From Halomicrobium sp. LC1Hm (lineage in GTDB: Archaea > Halobacteriota > Halobacteria > Halobacteriales > Haloarculaceae), in NCBI RefSeq assembly GCF_009617995.1, contig NZ_CP044129.1:372001-436000 (forward strand): a stretch of 64,000 nt of DNA, given 5' to 3'. Under the pieces are notes generated by a model. It saw nothing but the letters and a program-made list of their open reading frames with translations, was not told the origin of the DNA and did no database searches. Shown here piece after piece: positions 53,442 to 62,098 of the stretch. The translations under genes were made by a program, and so were the position numbers. The stretch's first letter is position 1. The number at the start of each line of letters is the position of its first letter.

Positions 53442-53911
53442 CAGGCCTCGTCGCCCTCCCCGTGTGCGTCGACGACCAACACCGGCAGGCGGGTCCGGCG
53501 CAGCACCTTCTCGGCGACGCTGCCCAGGACGACCCGCGAGAGTCCCGACCGGCCGTGCGATCCCATCACCACGAGGTCGATGTCGTTGTCCTCGACGAAC
53601 TTCCGGATCGCCCGCGCGGGCTGGCCGGCCGTGACGTGTTCCTCGACGGTCAGGCCGTGCTCGGCCGCCCGGTCGACGACGTAGCCGGTGGCGTTCTCGG
53701 CCTCGTCGGTGACTTCCGTCATCTCGTCGAGGTCGCCCCGACGGATGCGGTCGATCTGTTCGGTGCCCAGCGAGTAGTTGGTCGCGTCGATGTCGACGAC
53801 GTAGAGCGCGTGCAGCGTCGCGTCGTACTTCGCGGCGATGTCGATCGCGTGCTCGACCGCGCTCTCGGCCGTGTCGCTACCGTCTGTCGGGACGAGAATG
53901 TTGTCGTACAT
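53441..53911 (-). CDS. Universal stress protein UspA family
   Basis: The 156-residue protein has the UspA fold: MYDNILVPTDGSDTAESAVE, and the ATP-binding motif VVMGSHGRSGLSRVVLGSVAEKVL (G-2x-G-9x-G-S) with a C-terminal RRTRLPVLVV strand. USPs respond to stress and often sit beside transporters. It overlaps the symporter gene stop by one base. Confidence 0.94.
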   Translation of the reverse strand: MYDNILVPTDGSDTAESAVEHAIDIAAKYDATLHALYVVDIDATNYSLGTEQIDRIRRGDLDEMTEVTDEAENATGYVVDRAAEHGLTVEEHVTAGQPARAIRKFVEDNDIDLVVMGSHGRSGLSRVVLGSVAEKVLRRTRLPVLVVDAHGEGDEA

Positions 53912-55599
53912 CAGTCATCACCTGGCGTTTCCGCACCGCTGACGACCTCTTCGGCCGTCTGCTGTTGTCCCATCGGTTCCGGGCTGTGACACTGGCGGAC
54001 CATCCGTTTGGTCTCCAGTGGCGGTTCGTCGGTGACCAGCGAGACGGCGATCGTGACGACGAACACCACCGGCGCGGCGACCAGCGCCGAGCCGATCGCC
54101 GGGAGCCACTGTGCGAGGGCCGCCGACAGCACGCCGTCGGAGCCGGCGGCGCTCGCGAGGATGCCGTAGCTCGGGACGACCTCGTTGATCATCGGGATGA
54201 GCCAGATGACGAGCCCGGTCGACATCCCGGCCAGCGCGCCCTGTCGGTTCGTGTTCTCCCACCAGAGGCCGAGGAAGAACATCGGGAAGAGAACGGAGCC
54301 CGCCAGCGAGAACGCGTAGGTCACCAGCGCGGCGATCGGCGCGGCCGGGTCGAGCGCGGCCAGCGTCGTGATGACGCCCAGCGCGACGATGCTGAGGCGA
54401 CCGACCAGCACCTGCTGGCGCTGGGTCGCGTCGGGGTTGATCAGGCCCTTGTAGATGTCGTGAGAGATGGCCGAGGAGCCGGCGATAAAGAGGCCGGCGG
54501 TCGTCGCGATCGCGGCGGCGATCCCGCCCGAGGCGACGAGGCCGACGAACCACTCGGGCAGCCCCGCGAGCTGGGTCGCCAGCACGACGATCACGTCGCC
54601 CGCGGCACTGGACATGCCGGGATCGCCGTAGACGGCACCGATCTCCTTGGCGTAGAGGTCGGTCCCGAAGGCGGCGAAGGCCGGCGCGCTCAGGTACAGC
54701 AGGCAGATGAAAAAGAGGCCCCAGACCGTCGACCAGCGGGCCGTCCGCTCGCTCTCGACCGTGTAGAACCGCACCAGCACGTGTGGCAAGCCACAGGTCC
54801 CGACCACGAGCGTGAACGCCGTCGCGATCCACGTGTAGTAGCTCTCGGTGGTGAACGGCTCGCTGAACTCGGCGCTGAGCGCGCCGATCAACCGACCGTA
54901 CTCCAGCTGGGGCAACACCGTCGAGTACCCCTGGGTGTACCCGACCGCGTAGAGGCCGGCCAGGAACGCGACGATGAGGATGACGAACTGGACGGTCATG
55001 TTCTTGGTCGCGCCCAGCATGCCCGACAGCGTGAGATAGCCCACCGTGATCGCCATCATCAACACGACCATCGACTGGTACCCCGAGAGGCCGGGGATGC
55101 CGATGTCGCCGAAGATGTACAGGCCGACCAGTCCCATGCCGCGAGCCTGTCCGATGGCGTAGACGAACCCGATCAAAAAGGTCGTCACGGCCGCCATCGC
55201 GCGTGCGCCGTCGGAGTTGAAGCGGTCACCGACGAAGTCCGGTGCGGTGTACTTCCCGAACCGGCGCATCTGGGCGGCCATGAAGATCAGGAGGATGAAG
55301 TAGCCCGTCGACCAGCCGACGACGAAGGCCAGTCCGTAGAAGCCAAACAGCGCGATCGTCGCGGCCATCCCGAGGTAGGAGGCCGCAGACATCCAGTTCG
55401 CGCCGATCGCCATCCCGTTCTCGACGTTGCCGATCGAGCGGCCGGCGACCCACATGCCCTCGGTGTCTGCCACCTTGAACACGTAGCCGACCGCCAGAAA
55501 GAGCAAGAGCATGGCCGTGACCATGATCCCGGGGATGAGCTTGAACGAGATTTCGAGTCCCTCCGGGAGCAGGCCCGACTGGAGGAGGAGGCCGCTCAT
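53911..55599 (-). CDS. Sodium/solute symporter (VC_2705-like subfamily)
   Basis: The 562-residue protein has about 13 helices and SSS-family features (LFLAVGYVFKVADTEGMWVA, NWMSAASYLGMAATIALFGF, GSSAISHDIYKGLINPD). With its small DUF4212 partner upstream (stop/start overlap of four bases) it belongs to the acetate/monocarboxylate-like subfamily. It should couple Na+ uptake to an organic anion; the substrate is not certain. The C-terminal 30 residues are hydrophilic and variable. Confidence 0.9.
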   Translation of the reverse strand: MSGLLLQSGLLPEGLEISFKLIPGIMVTAMLLLFLAVGYVFKVADTEGMWVAGRSIGNVENGMAIGANWMSAASYLGMAATIALFGFYGLAFVVGWSTGYFILLIFMAAQMRRFGKYTAPDFVGDRFNSDGARAMAAVTTFLIGFVYAIGQARGMGLVGLYIFGDIGIPGLSGYQSMVVLMMAITVGYLTLSGMLGATKNMTVQFVILIVAFLAGLYAVGYTQGYSTVLPQLEYGRLIGALSAEFSEPFTTESYYTWIATAFTLVVGTCGLPHVLVRFYTVESERTARWSTVWGLFFICLLYLSAPAFAAFGTDLYAKEIGAVYGDPGMSSAAGDVIVVLATQLAGLPEWFVGLVASGGIAAAIATTAGLFIAGSSAISHDIYKGLINPDATQRQQVLVGRLSIVALGVITTLAALDPAAPIAALVTYAFSLAGSVLFPMFFLGLWWENTNRQGALAGMSTGLVIWLIPMINEVVPSYGILASAAGSDGVLSAALAQWLPAIGSALVAAPVVFVVTIAVSLVTDEPPLETKRMVRQCHSPEPMGQQQTAEEVVSGAETPGDD

Positions 55600-56042
55600 T
55601 CGGCGGTCCCTCCGTCGGCCGCGGTCGCGACCTCCGTCTCCGGTTCGGGCTCGGTCTCGTGGCTGATCCCGTACTCCTCGTCGAGCGCGTCACGCTTGCG
55701 AGCGTACCAGATCGACAGGAGCAACGCGCCGACTGGCGCGCCGATCCCGACCAGGAAGTAGTGCAGCGGGAACCCGATGACCGGGATGGGTGCCGTCATC
55801 ACGCCGGGGATGATCGGCGTCAGCGAGACCGGGCCGAACACGATGAGCAGCCACGCGACGAAGCCCGACCAGATGATCCGCAGGTGGTCGCGCATGAACG
55901 GCGTCGACGGACTGAAGATGTTGACCTCGGCGTCCAGGTAGGCCACTCCGTCGTCGGGCGCGACGCCGCCGTCCGGGCGGGGGTCCGACTCGGTGGTCGA
56001 CTCGTCGGCTGTGCTGCCGTCGCCAGCATCACTATTTTTCAT
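55596..56042 (-). CDS. DUF4212 small subunit of the sodium/solute symporter
   Basis: The 148-residue protein has an acidic disordered N-terminus and two helices in the DUF4212 core (IWSGFVAWLLIVFGPVSLTP, IPVIGFPLHYFLVGIGAPVG, LLLSIWYARKRDALDEEYGI). DUF4212 proteins are always found beside VC_2705-type symporters and probably form a subunit or regulator. It is the first gene of the four-gene minus-strand operon through the small membrane protein at 53220. Confidence 0.9.
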   Translation of the reverse strand: MKNSDAGDGSTADESTTESDPRPDGGVAPDDGVAYLDAEVNIFSPSTPFMRDHLRIIWSGFVAWLLIVFGPVSLTPIIPGVMTAPIPVIGFPLHYFLVGIGAPVGALLLSIWYARKRDALDEEYGISHETEPEPETEVATAADGGTAE

Positions 56043-56245
56043 GATGTATACTGACTCGGTACTAACGCCTGTTTGAAAACTCTATGGCCGAAATGACAGA
56101 TAAACGTTATGCGAGTGGCGGTCGATTGCACGCAGACACACCCGCCGGCCGCCTCGCTCTCCGCGGCAAGTGACAACTCACGTTGTCGGCCCGCGACGCG
56201 CAGCGATGCACCCCCTTTTTGCACTGTCCGGTCGTTCCGTCGCCA
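56043..56245. other. Divergent promoter region
   Basis: The 203 bases separate the symporter operon from the MgtE-like genes. No gene is seen; AT patches around 56045-56075 and 56095-56110 could hold TATA elements. Confidence 0.4.
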
Positions 56246-56824
56246 ATGACGGTCCGCGAGATCGCCGCGGAGGCCTACCGGGAGACGATCCCGGTGCTGG
56301 TGTTGAGTGCGATCGGCGGCCTGTTCGCCGGGCTCGTCCTGGTGGGAATGGAGGCAGAGCTCGCGGCCGTCCCCGGCCTGCTGGTCCTGGTGCCGGCACT
56401 GCTCGCGACGCGGGGCAACGTCTACGGCTCGCTGGGCGCGCGGCTCGGCTCTGCGCTCCACCAGGGTGTCATCGAACCCACGCTCGGCTTCGGCGACGAG
56501 CGGCTCAACGCCGCGATCGCCGCCGCGCTGGCGAACGGTATTCTCGTCAGCGGCTTCGCCGCCGTGCTGGGCGTCGTCGTGTTGCGTGTCCTGGGCAGCG
56601 AGTCGGCCGGCCTCGCGACGCTCGTCGCGATCTCGTTGCTCGCCGGTCTCCTGTCGGGACTGTTGCTGACGGTGGCCGTCGTCACGGTCGTCGTCGTCGG
56701 CTACCGTCGCGGACTCAACCCCGACACGCTCGCCGGCCCGGTCGTGACGACGACGGGCGACGTGGTCGGCATCGCGACGATGCTCGTGGCCGCACGGATC
56801 GTGCTCGCCCTCGGGGGTGGCTGA
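56246..56824 (+). CDS. MgtE-type divalent cation transporter, membrane half 1
   Basis: The 192-residue protein starts MTVREIAAEAYRETIPVLVL and contains the MgtE membrane-domain features LVLVPALLATRGNVYGSLGARLGSALH and GPVVTTTGDVVGIATMLV. It lacks the cytoplasmic CBS and N domains of full MgtE, so it is a pore-only half. It forms a pair with the next gene, which has the same pattern. Confidence 0.85.
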   Translation: MTVREIAAEAYRETIPVLVLSAIGGLFAGLVLVGMEAELAAVPGLLVLVPALLATRGNVYGSLGARLGSALHQGVIEPTLGFGDERLNAAIAAALANGILVSGFAAVLGVVVLRVLGSESAGLATLVAISLLAGLLSGLLLTVAVVTVVVVGYRRGLNPDTLAGPVVTTTGDVVGIATMLVAARIVLALGGG

Positions 56825-56825
56825 G

Positions 56826-57392
56826 ATGGTCGAGGGATCGGCCGAGTGGTCGGTGTCTGGCATCGTGCGGACGATGCTCCCGCTGCTGTGCGTGTTGACC
56901 GCGATCGAACTGGTCAGTGGACTCGTCCTGGAGTCCTTCGAGGCGACGCTGCTGGCCGCGCCGTCGCTGCTCTTGCTCGTTCCGGTGACTATCGGGATGG
57001 GCGGCAACCTCGGCAGCGTGCTGGCCGCCCGGCTCTCGACGGCGCTTCACCTCGGCCTGCTCTCCTTTTCGCCGACCGACGACCGCCTCGCGGGCAACGC
57101 CGTCGCGACGATCGGGCTCTCGCTGACGGTGTTCCCGCTCGTCGGGGCCGGCGCGTGGGGGCTGACCGCCTTCGTGGGCGAGACGGGGCTCACACTGGCC
57201 ACCGTGGTCCTGATCGCGCTCCTGAGCGGCCTCGTGCTGTCGGTGCTCGCCGTCGTCGTCACCGTGGTCACGACCTACGCGGCCTACCGCTACCGCCTGG
57301 ACCCCGACGACGTGGTCGTGCCGGTCGTCACCAACGTCTGTGACGTGCTGGGCGTGCTGGTGCTGTTCGGGGTCTACTGGGTCGTGGCGTGA
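56826..57392 (+). CDS. MgtE-type divalent cation transporter, membrane half 2
   Basis: The 188-residue protein has LLLLVPVTIGMGGNLGSVLAARLSTALH and VVPVVTNVCDVLGVLVLFG, matching the same MgtE elements as its neighbour. The TGA of half 1 and this ATG are separated by one base, so the two are co-translated and probably form a hetero-oligomer pore. Both lack regulatory domains. Confidence 0.85.
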   Translation: MVEGSAEWSVSGIVRTMLPLLCVLTAIELVSGLVLESFEATLLAAPSLLLLVPVTIGMGGNLGSVLAARLSTALHLGLLSFSPTDDRLAGNAVATIGLSLTVFPLVGAGAWGLTAFVGETGLTLATVVLIALLSGLVLSVLAVVVTVVTTYAAYRYRLDPDDVVVPVVTNVCDVLGVLVLFGVYWVVA

Positions 57393-57440
57393 TCGGCCGG
57401 GACCGACGCGCCTTTGCTCGTCAGGTCCCCAGCACCGCTC

Positions 57441-58490
57441 GTGCAGCCACACGTCGCCCTCCAGTCGGTCGGTCCGGTCGTCGATCTGCTCTGGGGGACG
57501 GTGCTCCCGCGGGTGGGGACCATCGCCGTCACGCTGGCGCTGGGCGTGTTCCTCGCCGATCTCGCCGTCGCCTTCGGGATCGTCGAGTACATCGCGACGC
57601 TCTCGAAGTACCTCACCGAGCCGGCGAACCTCCCCCGCGAGGTCGGCACCGCGATCCTGGCGACGACGGCCTCGCCGACCGCGGGCTACGGGATGCTCGC
57701 GGAGTTTCGCGAGTCGGGCGTGCTCGACGACCGCGCGACGCTGGTGGCCGTCACCATCAACACGTTCTTCGGCTTCGCCCAGCACATCTTCACCTTCTAC
57801 GCTCCCGTCTTGATCCCGATTCTCGGGCTCCGGGTGGGACTGCTGTACGTCGGCGCTCGCGCCGCCATCTCGCTGGCGATCACGCTCGTGGGCATCCTCG
57901 CAGGCGCGCTGCTCCTCTCGAATCGCAACGTCGACCGCAGCCGGATGCCCGAGGTGGAGGACCCGACCGAGGAGAACGGCACCGCTCGCGAGAAGCTCCG
58001 GGACGCGGCGGCGTCGACCGGCGAGAAGCTCCGGGACATCTTGCCGCGACTGCTGGTCATCTACGCGATCGTCGCCGTCCTCGTCGCCTGGCGCGAGATC
58101 CCCGCGCTGGTGACGCTGGTCGGTGCCCTGAGCGAGTCGGGCGCGGCCGGCGTCGTCCCGTCGCTGTCCGAGAGCGTCGGCGCATTCACGAGCGCCGTCG
58201 GCCTGCCAAGCGCCGCCGTCGGCGTCGTCGCGGTCTACACCATCGACACCACCAACGGCTCGATCGTCCTCGCGCCGCTGATCGAGAACGGGACCTTCAC
58301 CCCTCGTCAGGCCGTCGCGACGATGCTCGTCGGCGGGATCGTCTCCTTCGCCGTCTCGACGTTCAAGCGCTCGATCCCGTTCCAGTACGGCATCTGGGGG
58401 GCCGACTTCGGCTCGAAGGTGATCGCGGTCAACACGACGCTGAAGATCGTGTTCATCGCGCTCGCGGTGGTCCTGTTGCTCGTCCCCTAG
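57441..58490 (+). CDS. Nucleoside-recognition (Gate) domain membrane protein
   Basis: The 349-residue protein (from GTG; an upstream TTG at 57414 is possible) has two Gate-like halves: ATTASPTAGYGMLAEFRESG and TLVAVTINTFFGFAQHIFTF in the first, and AVGVVAVYTIDTTNGSIVLA, GGIVSFAVSTFKRSIPFQYG in the second. About eight membrane helices. The Gate family includes spore maturation proteins and transport-related partners. It follows the MgtE pair after 48 bases. Confidence 0.78.
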   Translation: MQPHVALQSVGPVVDLLWGTVLPRVGTIAVTLALGVFLADLAVAFGIVEYIATLSKYLTEPANLPREVGTAILATTASPTAGYGMLAEFRESGVLDDRATLVAVTINTFFGFAQHIFTFYAPVLIPILGLRVGLLYVGARAAISLAITLVGILAGALLLSNRNVDRSRMPEVEDPTEENGTAREKLRDAAASTGEKLRDILPRLLVIYAIVAVLVAWREIPALVTLVGALSESGAAGVVPSLSESVGAFTSAVGLPSAAVGVVAVYTIDTTNGSIVLAPLIENGTFTPRQAVATMLVGGIVSFAVSTFKRSIPFQYGIWGADFGSKVIAVNTTLKIVFIALAVVLLLVP

Positions 58491-58900
58491 ACGAGCGGTC
58501 CCAGTCCGCCCCGGTCGACGAACCGATCGGTCCCGTACCGAACGAGCGCCTCGGCGAGGCCGGGGAGGAGTGCGAACCCCAGCAGGAGCGGCCAGACGAC
58601 GAGGTACGAACTGAGCGGATGCAGGTGCGTGCCGTAGGCCCACTGATACACCGTATCGCCGAGCACCCAGAGGGTCGCGGCCACCGGTGTGACCAGTGAC
58701 AGCCGAGCGAGCAGGTACAGCGGGACGGCACCGATCAGGAAGAGGCCAACGAGCGCGTAGCCGACACCAAAGGCGGTCGCGGCCACGTCGTCGGTCGCCC
58801 AGTACACGCCGTTCGCGCGCAGCCACGCGAACACGACGGTCGCGTAGACGATCCCACCGACGACGGCGATGACGCGAGGGTCCTGGAGCTTGGAGGGCAT
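58487..58900 (-). CDS. Uncharacterised membrane protein
   Basis: The 137-residue protein has four hydrophobic segments (VIAVVGGIVYATVVFAWL, TAFGVGYALVGLFLIGAVPLYL, VAATLWVLGDTVYQWAYG, YLVVWPLLLGFALLPGLAE). No family recognised. Its 3' end overlaps the end of the convergent Gate-domain gene by four bases. Confidence 0.6.
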   Translation of the reverse strand: MPSKLQDPRVIAVVGGIVYATVVFAWLRANGVYWATDDVAATAFGVGYALVGLFLIGAVPLYLLARLSLVTPVAATLWVLGDTVYQWAYGTHLHPLSSYLVVWPLLLGFALLPGLAEALVRYGTDRFVDRGGLGPLV

Positions 58901-58982
58901 CGTCCGTCACTGCACCGCCCTCCCACATCAATCTCGTGTCCCGACGCTAGAGCTTTGGGTCTCCCCGGCTACCGGCCACACG

Positions 58983-59888
58983 ATGAACCGTCGGTGCTCA
59001 CTGCTCGTCGCCTTGTTGACTCTGGCCGCCCTCGCCGGCTGTCTCTCGGGCGGGCCACAGACGCCAGCCGCGCCCGGCGACGCCGTCCCGGCAGGGAGTG
59101 ACACTGTCAACGCCACGGTCACCCGCGTCGTCGACGGCGACACCGTCGAGATCCGGTACGACAACGGGACGTTCGACACCGTCCGGCTGCTCGGGATCGA
59201 CACTCCCGAGACCCGCGGCGGGACGAACCCCGCGGAGTTCGAGGGCGTCCCCGACACCGCGGCCGGCCGGGCCTGTCTCGAACGGGCCGCCGGCAACGCG
59301 ACCCGCGCGCTGGAAGCCCTCGTCGGCGGCGAGCCGGTCGTCGTCGCTGTCGACCCGCAGGCCGACCGACGGGACCGCTACGATCGGCTGCTGGCTTACC
59401 TCGTCGTCGACGGCGTCGACGCCAACGAACGGCTCGTCGAGGCGGGTCACGCGCGGGTCTACGACAGCGCGTTCTCGCGCTCGGAACGGTTCTACGAGCA
59501 CGAACGGGCCGCGCGGGACGCCGGCCGCGGCGTCTGGGCCTGTGGGGACCCGGCCACGCCGACCGGCGATGTCGGCCTCCGGATCGTCGCCGACGCGCCG
59601 GGCGACGACCGCGAGAACCCCAACGGCGAGTTCGTCGTCGTCTCGAACCACGGCGGCGACCCGCTCGCGATCGGCGACTGGACGCTCACCGACGAGGCCG
59701 GCCACAGCTACACTTTCCCGTCGAGCGCGACGGTGCCCGCGAACGGCTCGGTCCGGCTCTACTCCGGATCGGGGACCGACACTCCCACCGAGTTCTACCG
59801 CGGGAACGGCCCGATCTGGAACAACGACGGCGACACCGCCACCCTGCGCGCCGCGAACGGGACGGTCGTCGCCGCGGCGTCGTACTGA
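58983..59888 (+). CDS. Thermonuclease-family lipoprotein with lamin-tail domain
   Basis: The 301-residue product has a signal and lipobox (LLTLAALAGCLSGG, Cys 20), then a staphylococcal-nuclease-like domain with TRVVDGDTVEIRYDNGTFDT, VRLLGIDTPETRG and the RYDRLLAYLVVDGVDANERL catalytic strand region. Residues about 215-300 form a lamin-tail domain (EFVVVSNHGGDPLAIGDWTL, TATLRAANGTVV). It should be an extracellular, lipid-anchored nuclease for nucleic acid scavenging. Start at ATG 58983 before the signal. Confidence 0.88.
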   Translation: MNRRCSLLVALLTLAALAGCLSGGPQTPAAPGDAVPAGSDTVNATVTRVVDGDTVEIRYDNGTFDTVRLLGIDTPETRGGTNPAEFEGVPDTAAGRACLERAAGNATRALEALVGGEPVVVAVDPQADRRDRYDRLLAYLVVDGVDANERLVEAGHARVYDSAFSRSERFYEHERAARDAGRGVWACGDPATPTGDVGLRIVADAPGDDRENPNGEFVVVSNHGGDPLAIGDWTLTDEAGHSYTFPSSATVPANGSVRLYSGSGTDTPTEFYRGNGPIWNNDGDTATLRAANGTVVAAASY

Positions 59889-59954
59889 CTGCTCGCGAGC
59901 GTCGCGCGCCGACGCCCGCGACACCCACAAACCGATCCGGCCCCAAGCTGGGGT

Positions 59955-61058
59955 ATGCGCCGGCCCGACTGGCTCCCCGCGCGACCGCTCCGGTGGCTGG
60001 AGCCCGGCCCGCGCGTCCTCGACTGGAGTCTCGCGGCCGCGGTCGCGATCATCCTCGCGACGGGTCTCTACAGCCTCGTCGCGGGCGTCCCCGCACAGGC
60101 CTGGGTCTTCGATCTCCACGCGATCGCGGGGATCGGGCTGGTCGTCCTCCTCGTCTTCAAGCTCCGCAGAGTCGCGCCCCGAGTCACGCCCGACCGCCTG
60201 ACCGGGCCGCGCGTCCTCTCGCTGTCTCTCGCTGTCGTCACCGCGGCGGCGCTCGCAACGGGGCTGTGGTGGGTGCTTGGCGGTTCGGTCTCGATCGGTC
60301 CCTGGGGCCTGCTGAACCTCCACATCGGCGTCGGGCTGGTCGTCCCGGTCGTCCTCCTCTTGCACCTGCGCCACCGCTTTCACGACCCGCGCGACGTGCC
60401 GAGCCGCGACCGCCGCACAGCACTGCAGTACGCCGGGATCGCCGGCATCGCGGCCCTGACCTGGCGGAGCCAGCGAGTGCTCAACGACGTTCTCGATACG
60501 GCCGGCGCGGACCGGCGCTTCACCGGCTCCCGCGAGGTCGGGACGGACGAGGGCAACGCCTTCCCGCCGACGAGCTGGATGGCCGACGACCCCGATCCGA
60601 TCGATCCCGACGAGTGGGCGCTATCGGTCACTGGCCGAGTCGCCAATCCCGCGACGTTCGGCGTCGACGATCTGGAACTGGACGATCCCGAGGGTGCCGA
60701 CGAGCAGCGGGCCGTCCTCGACTGCACCAGCGGCTGGTACTCCGAGCACGACTGGCAGGGCGTCGCAGTCGCGGAGCTGCTGGCGGCGGTCGAACCGGAC
60801 GACGCCGCCCGGTGGGTCCAGTTCCGTTCCGTGACGGGGTATCGCTGGTCGCTGCCCGTCTCGGAGGCCGAGGACGCACTGCTGGCGACCCACGTCGACG
60901 GCGACCCCCTCACGCACGGCCACGGCGCGCCGATGCGACTGGTCGCGCCGGGACGGCGCGGCCTCCAGTGGGTCAAGTGGGTCGACGAGGTCAGACTCTC
61001 TCGCCGCCGCGAGATTGGCGAGTCGGTCGCGATCTTCGTCAGCGGCTTCGAGGAGTGA
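59955..61058 (+). CDS. Membrane-anchored SUOX-fold molybdopterin oxidoreductase
   Basis: The 367-residue protein has an N-terminal membrane part with four helices and His residues that may bind haem (LHAIAGIGLVVLLVFKL, LNLHIGVGLVVPVVLLLHL). The C-terminal 190 residues have the sulfite-oxidase fold: NAFPPTSWMADDPDPIDPDE, LDCTSGWYSEHDWQGVAVAE with the Mo-ligand Cys, HGHGAPMRLVAPGRRGLQWV. The combination suggests electron transfer between a Mo centre and a membrane cytochrome, as in YedYZ-like reductases; the substrate is unknown. Confidence 0.85.
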   Translation: MRRPDWLPARPLRWLEPGPRVLDWSLAAAVAIILATGLYSLVAGVPAQAWVFDLHAIAGIGLVVLLVFKLRRVAPRVTPDRLTGPRVLSLSLAVVTAAALATGLWWVLGGSVSIGPWGLLNLHIGVGLVVPVVLLLHLRHRFHDPRDVPSRDRRTALQYAGIAGIAALTWRSQRVLNDVLDTAGADRRFTGSREVGTDEGNAFPPTSWMADDPDPIDPDEWALSVTGRVANPATFGVDDLELDDPEGADEQRAVLDCTSGWYSEHDWQGVAVAELLAAVEPDDAARWVQFRSVTGYRWSLPVSEAEDALLATHVDGDPLTHGHGAPMRLVAPGRRGLQWVKWVDEVRLSRRREIGESVAIFVSGFEE

Positions 61059-61685
61059 TCACAGCATCGCGGTGAGGATCGCGAACAGGTCCGTCTCGGC
61101 GTCCTCGTACTGCACCGGGACGAAACCGGCCTCGCGGGCGGCCACCACGTCCGACTCGTGGCTGTCGCCGACCATCACGTACTCCTCGGCGTCGACACGC
61201 TCGCGGACGGCGTCGTAGGGGTCGCCGTCGGTCTTGTGCCCGCCCACGTCGTAGGAGATCACCGTCTCGTCGAAGTGCGCGCCAAGGTCGTGGTGGCCGA
61301 TCTTCGCGCGCTGCCACTCGCCGACGCCGTCGCTACAGACCACGAGCGTCGTCGCCTCGTCCGCGCCCAGTTCCGAGAGGCAGTCCCGCGCGGCCGACGA
61401 CACGCTGGTCGCCGCGAACTCCTCGTCTCGCAGCGCCGCCACGAGCGCGTCCACGTCGGTGTCGATCTCGGCTTCCGCCAGCGCGGCCCGCATCCCCGCG
61501 TGGTACGGTTCCGGCGTACACCCCTCGAACGCGTCGAAGAAACCGGTCTCGTAGGCCCCGACCATCTCCTCGGTCGCAGTCCCGAGCTCGCGCTCGAAGG
61601 CCGTCGTCAGTATCTCGTCGAACGAGCGATCGTACTGGACCAGCGTTCCGTCGAGGTCGAAACAGATCGCTGTCGTGGTGGTCAT
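61059..61685 (-). CDS. HAD-superfamily hydrolase
   Basis: The 208-residue protein has HAD motif I ICFDLDGTLVQYD (nucleophile Asp 10), motif II in LVVCSDGVGEW, and motif IV in YVMVGDSHESDVVAAREAGF. It resembles phosphoglycolate phosphatase-like enzymes. Its ATG overlaps the stop of the UPF0201 gene by four bases, so it forms an operon with UPF0201 and UPF0200. Substrate unknown. Confidence 0.88.
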   Translation of the reverse strand: MTTTTAICFDLDGTLVQYDRSFDEILTTAFERELGTATEEMVGAYETGFFDAFEGCTPEPYHAGMRAALAEAEIDTDVDALVAALRDEEFAATSVSSAARDCLSELGADEATTLVVCSDGVGEWQRAKIGHHDLGAHFDETVISYDVGGHKTDGDPYDAVRERVDAEEYVMVGDSHESDVVAAREAGFVPVQYEDAETDLFAILTAML

Positions 61686-62098
61686 TCGGTGTCGATGGGT
61701 GCGCCGTCCTCGGTCGGCGGTGCGATGGCGTCGATGAAGGCCTCGGCCGACGGCTCGGTCACGCGCACTCGGACGTGGATGTCGCCGAGCTCTGCGGGAC
61801 CGCCGACAGAGAAGTTGATCCGCCCCTCGAAGGCCGCCTGCTTGTTCAACTCGAAGGTGAACGCGTCGTCGTCGAGCGTGTCGAGGAAGACGCCCCGCGC
61901 CGTGTCGAGGATCTCCTCGCGGTGGAGCAGCTCCGAGACGTGGCTCATGTCGTGACACGCCGCGACGATCTGGTCGCCCTCGTAGCTGGGATCGGCCGTC
62001 GGGAAGATGTTCGTGACGGCGTCGGCGACCCGATCCGTCACCTCGGTGTCGTGGACCGGCGCAGTCACTCGCACGTCGACACTGTAGACCGTGCTCAT
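61682..62098 (-). CDS. UPF0201 RNA-binding-like protein
   Basis: The 138-residue archaeal protein matches UPF0201: MSTVYSVDVRVTAPVHDTEV, VADAVTNIFPTADPSYEGDQ, VSELLHREEILDTARGVFLD and AFTFELNKQAAFEGRINFSV. It is normally encoded next to UPF0200 in archaea, and here the two overlap by four bases (ATGA). RNA-binding has been suggested; the exact role is unknown. Confidence 0.9.
   Translation of the reverse strand: MSTVYSVDVRVTAPVHDTEVTDRVADAVTNIFPTADPSYEGDQIVAACHDMSHVSELLHREEILDTARGVFLDTLDDDAFTFELNKQAAFEGRINFSVGGPAELGDIHVRVRVTEPSAEAFIDAIAPPTEDGAPIDTE

Noticed and set aside
53965-55761. A 598-codon plus-strand frame opposite the symporter
   Set aside because: Asp/Arg/His-rich low-complexity translation; the symporter and DUF4212 pair on the minus strand is certain.
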